Below are positions 63,632 through 64,000 of a stretch of 64,000 bases of DNA, piece by piece. Source of the DNA: Muribaculaceae bacterium (GTDB lineage Bacteria; Bacteroidota; Bacteroidia; Bacteroidales; Muribaculaceae); contig JAFLTW010000008.1 of NCBI GenBank assembly GCA_022509085.1, forward strand, positions 1-64,000, in the 5' to 3' direction. The translations under genes and the position numbers were made by a program. The notes under the pieces were generated by a model. That model made no database searches and was not told where the DNA came from. It saw only the letters and a program-made list of their open reading frames with translations. Within the stretch, counting starts at the first letter, position 1. Every line of letters begins with the position of its first letter.

Positions 63632-64000
63632 ATGGCAGTAAGAATCGTCGGCGTAGATTTGCCGCAAAACAAACGAGGTGAGATATCGCTCACCTACATC
63701 TTCGGGATTGGCCGCAGCTCGGCCAACAAGATCCTGGAGAAGGCCGGTGTCGACAAAGACATCAAGGTAAAAGACTGGACTGACGCCCAGGCCGCAGCAG
63801 TGCGCGAAGTGATCCAGAACGACTTCAAGGTGGAAGGTGACCTCCGCAGCGAAATCCAGCTCAACATCAAGCGCCTCATGGACATCGGTTGCTACCGTGG
63901 CATCCGCCATCGTATCGGCCTCCCCGTAAGAGGACAGAGCACCAAGAACAACGCGCGTACGCGCAAGGGACGCAAGAAAACCGTCGCCAACAAGAAAAAA
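63632..64000 (+). CDS. rpsM: 30S ribosomal protein S13 (partial)
   Basis: The frame begins [20 protein letters not shown] and runs 123 codons to the window end without a stop. [19 protein letters not shown] [16 protein letters not shown] and the basic tail [17 protein letters not shown] show that nearly all of S13 is present. A -7-like TAACTTTG (63601-63608) lies just upstream, without a matching -33. Confidence 0.96.
   Translation, partial: MAVRIVGVDLPQNKRGEISLTYIFGIGRSSANKILEKAGVDKDIKVKDWTDAQAAAVREVIQNDFKVEGDLRSEIQLNIKRLMDIGCYRGIRHRIGLPVRGQSTKNNARTRKGRKKTVANKKK

Overview
The window comes from a Bacteroidota chromosome. It most resembles a gut Bacteroidales of the Muribaculaceae/Porphyromonadaceae type, but family-level placement is inference. 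The evidence is promoters of the Bacteroidota form (TTTG, 19-20 bases, TAnnTTTG), a type IX secretion (Por/Gld) operon, Bacteroidota-only families (DUF4292, DUF4421, PorP/SprF, NTP_transf_4), and one continuous str-S10-spc ribosomal array. Most genes are GC-rich; one accessory stretch (about 29.7-37.5 kb) is clearly more AT-rich.

Layout. 0-5.9 kb: the end of an rRNA operon (5S), then dut, a TPR protein, a DUF4292 protein, an EnvC-like protein with a degenerate M23 domain, and an acyltransferase. 5.9-12.7 kb: a surface-glycan cluster with a five-gene minus-strand operon (Wzx-like flippase, three glycosyltransferases, a large membrane protein) and one divergent glycosyltransferase. 12.7-14.0 kb: dgt. 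14.1-21.5 kb: porT-porP-porK-porL-porM-porN, encoding the type IX secretion motor, ring and membrane partners. 21.6-29.1 kb: a 56-residue ferredoxin, a minus-strand trio (LysE fusion, Rieske-like lipoprotein, SRPBCC protein), a lipoprotein, an MFS exporter and umuDC.

29.1-37.6 kb is the accessory island. It holds a very large secreted protein with tandem starch-binding-like domains and a type IX sorting tail, and two ATPase-nuclease fusion genes. Between them lie copies of a non-coding repeat family built from GCAGAAC heptamers in opposed arrays, around a conserved stem-loop core. I regard these repeats as the main undescribed structure here.

37.6-43.8 kb: an eight-gene minus-strand series rpsU-xerC-hpf-fdtA-fdtB-mltG-DUF4421-tcdA, apparently headed by one strong promoter. 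43.8-47.9 kb: gamma carbonic anhydrase, aminopeptidase P and a sugar nucleotidyltransferase. 48-64 kb: rpsL-rpsG-fusA, then the S10 and spc clusters through secY, map, infA, rpmJ and rpsM (cut by the window end).

How the parts connect. The type IX operon and its probable cargo at 29.8-32.4 kb lie in the same window. The glycan cluster and the FdtA/FdtB amino-sugar pair could supply surface polysaccharide, which is the anchor for type IX cargo in Porphyromonas; that last link is inference. dut, dgt and umuDC all concern nucleotide pools or damage tolerance, but they are not in one operon.
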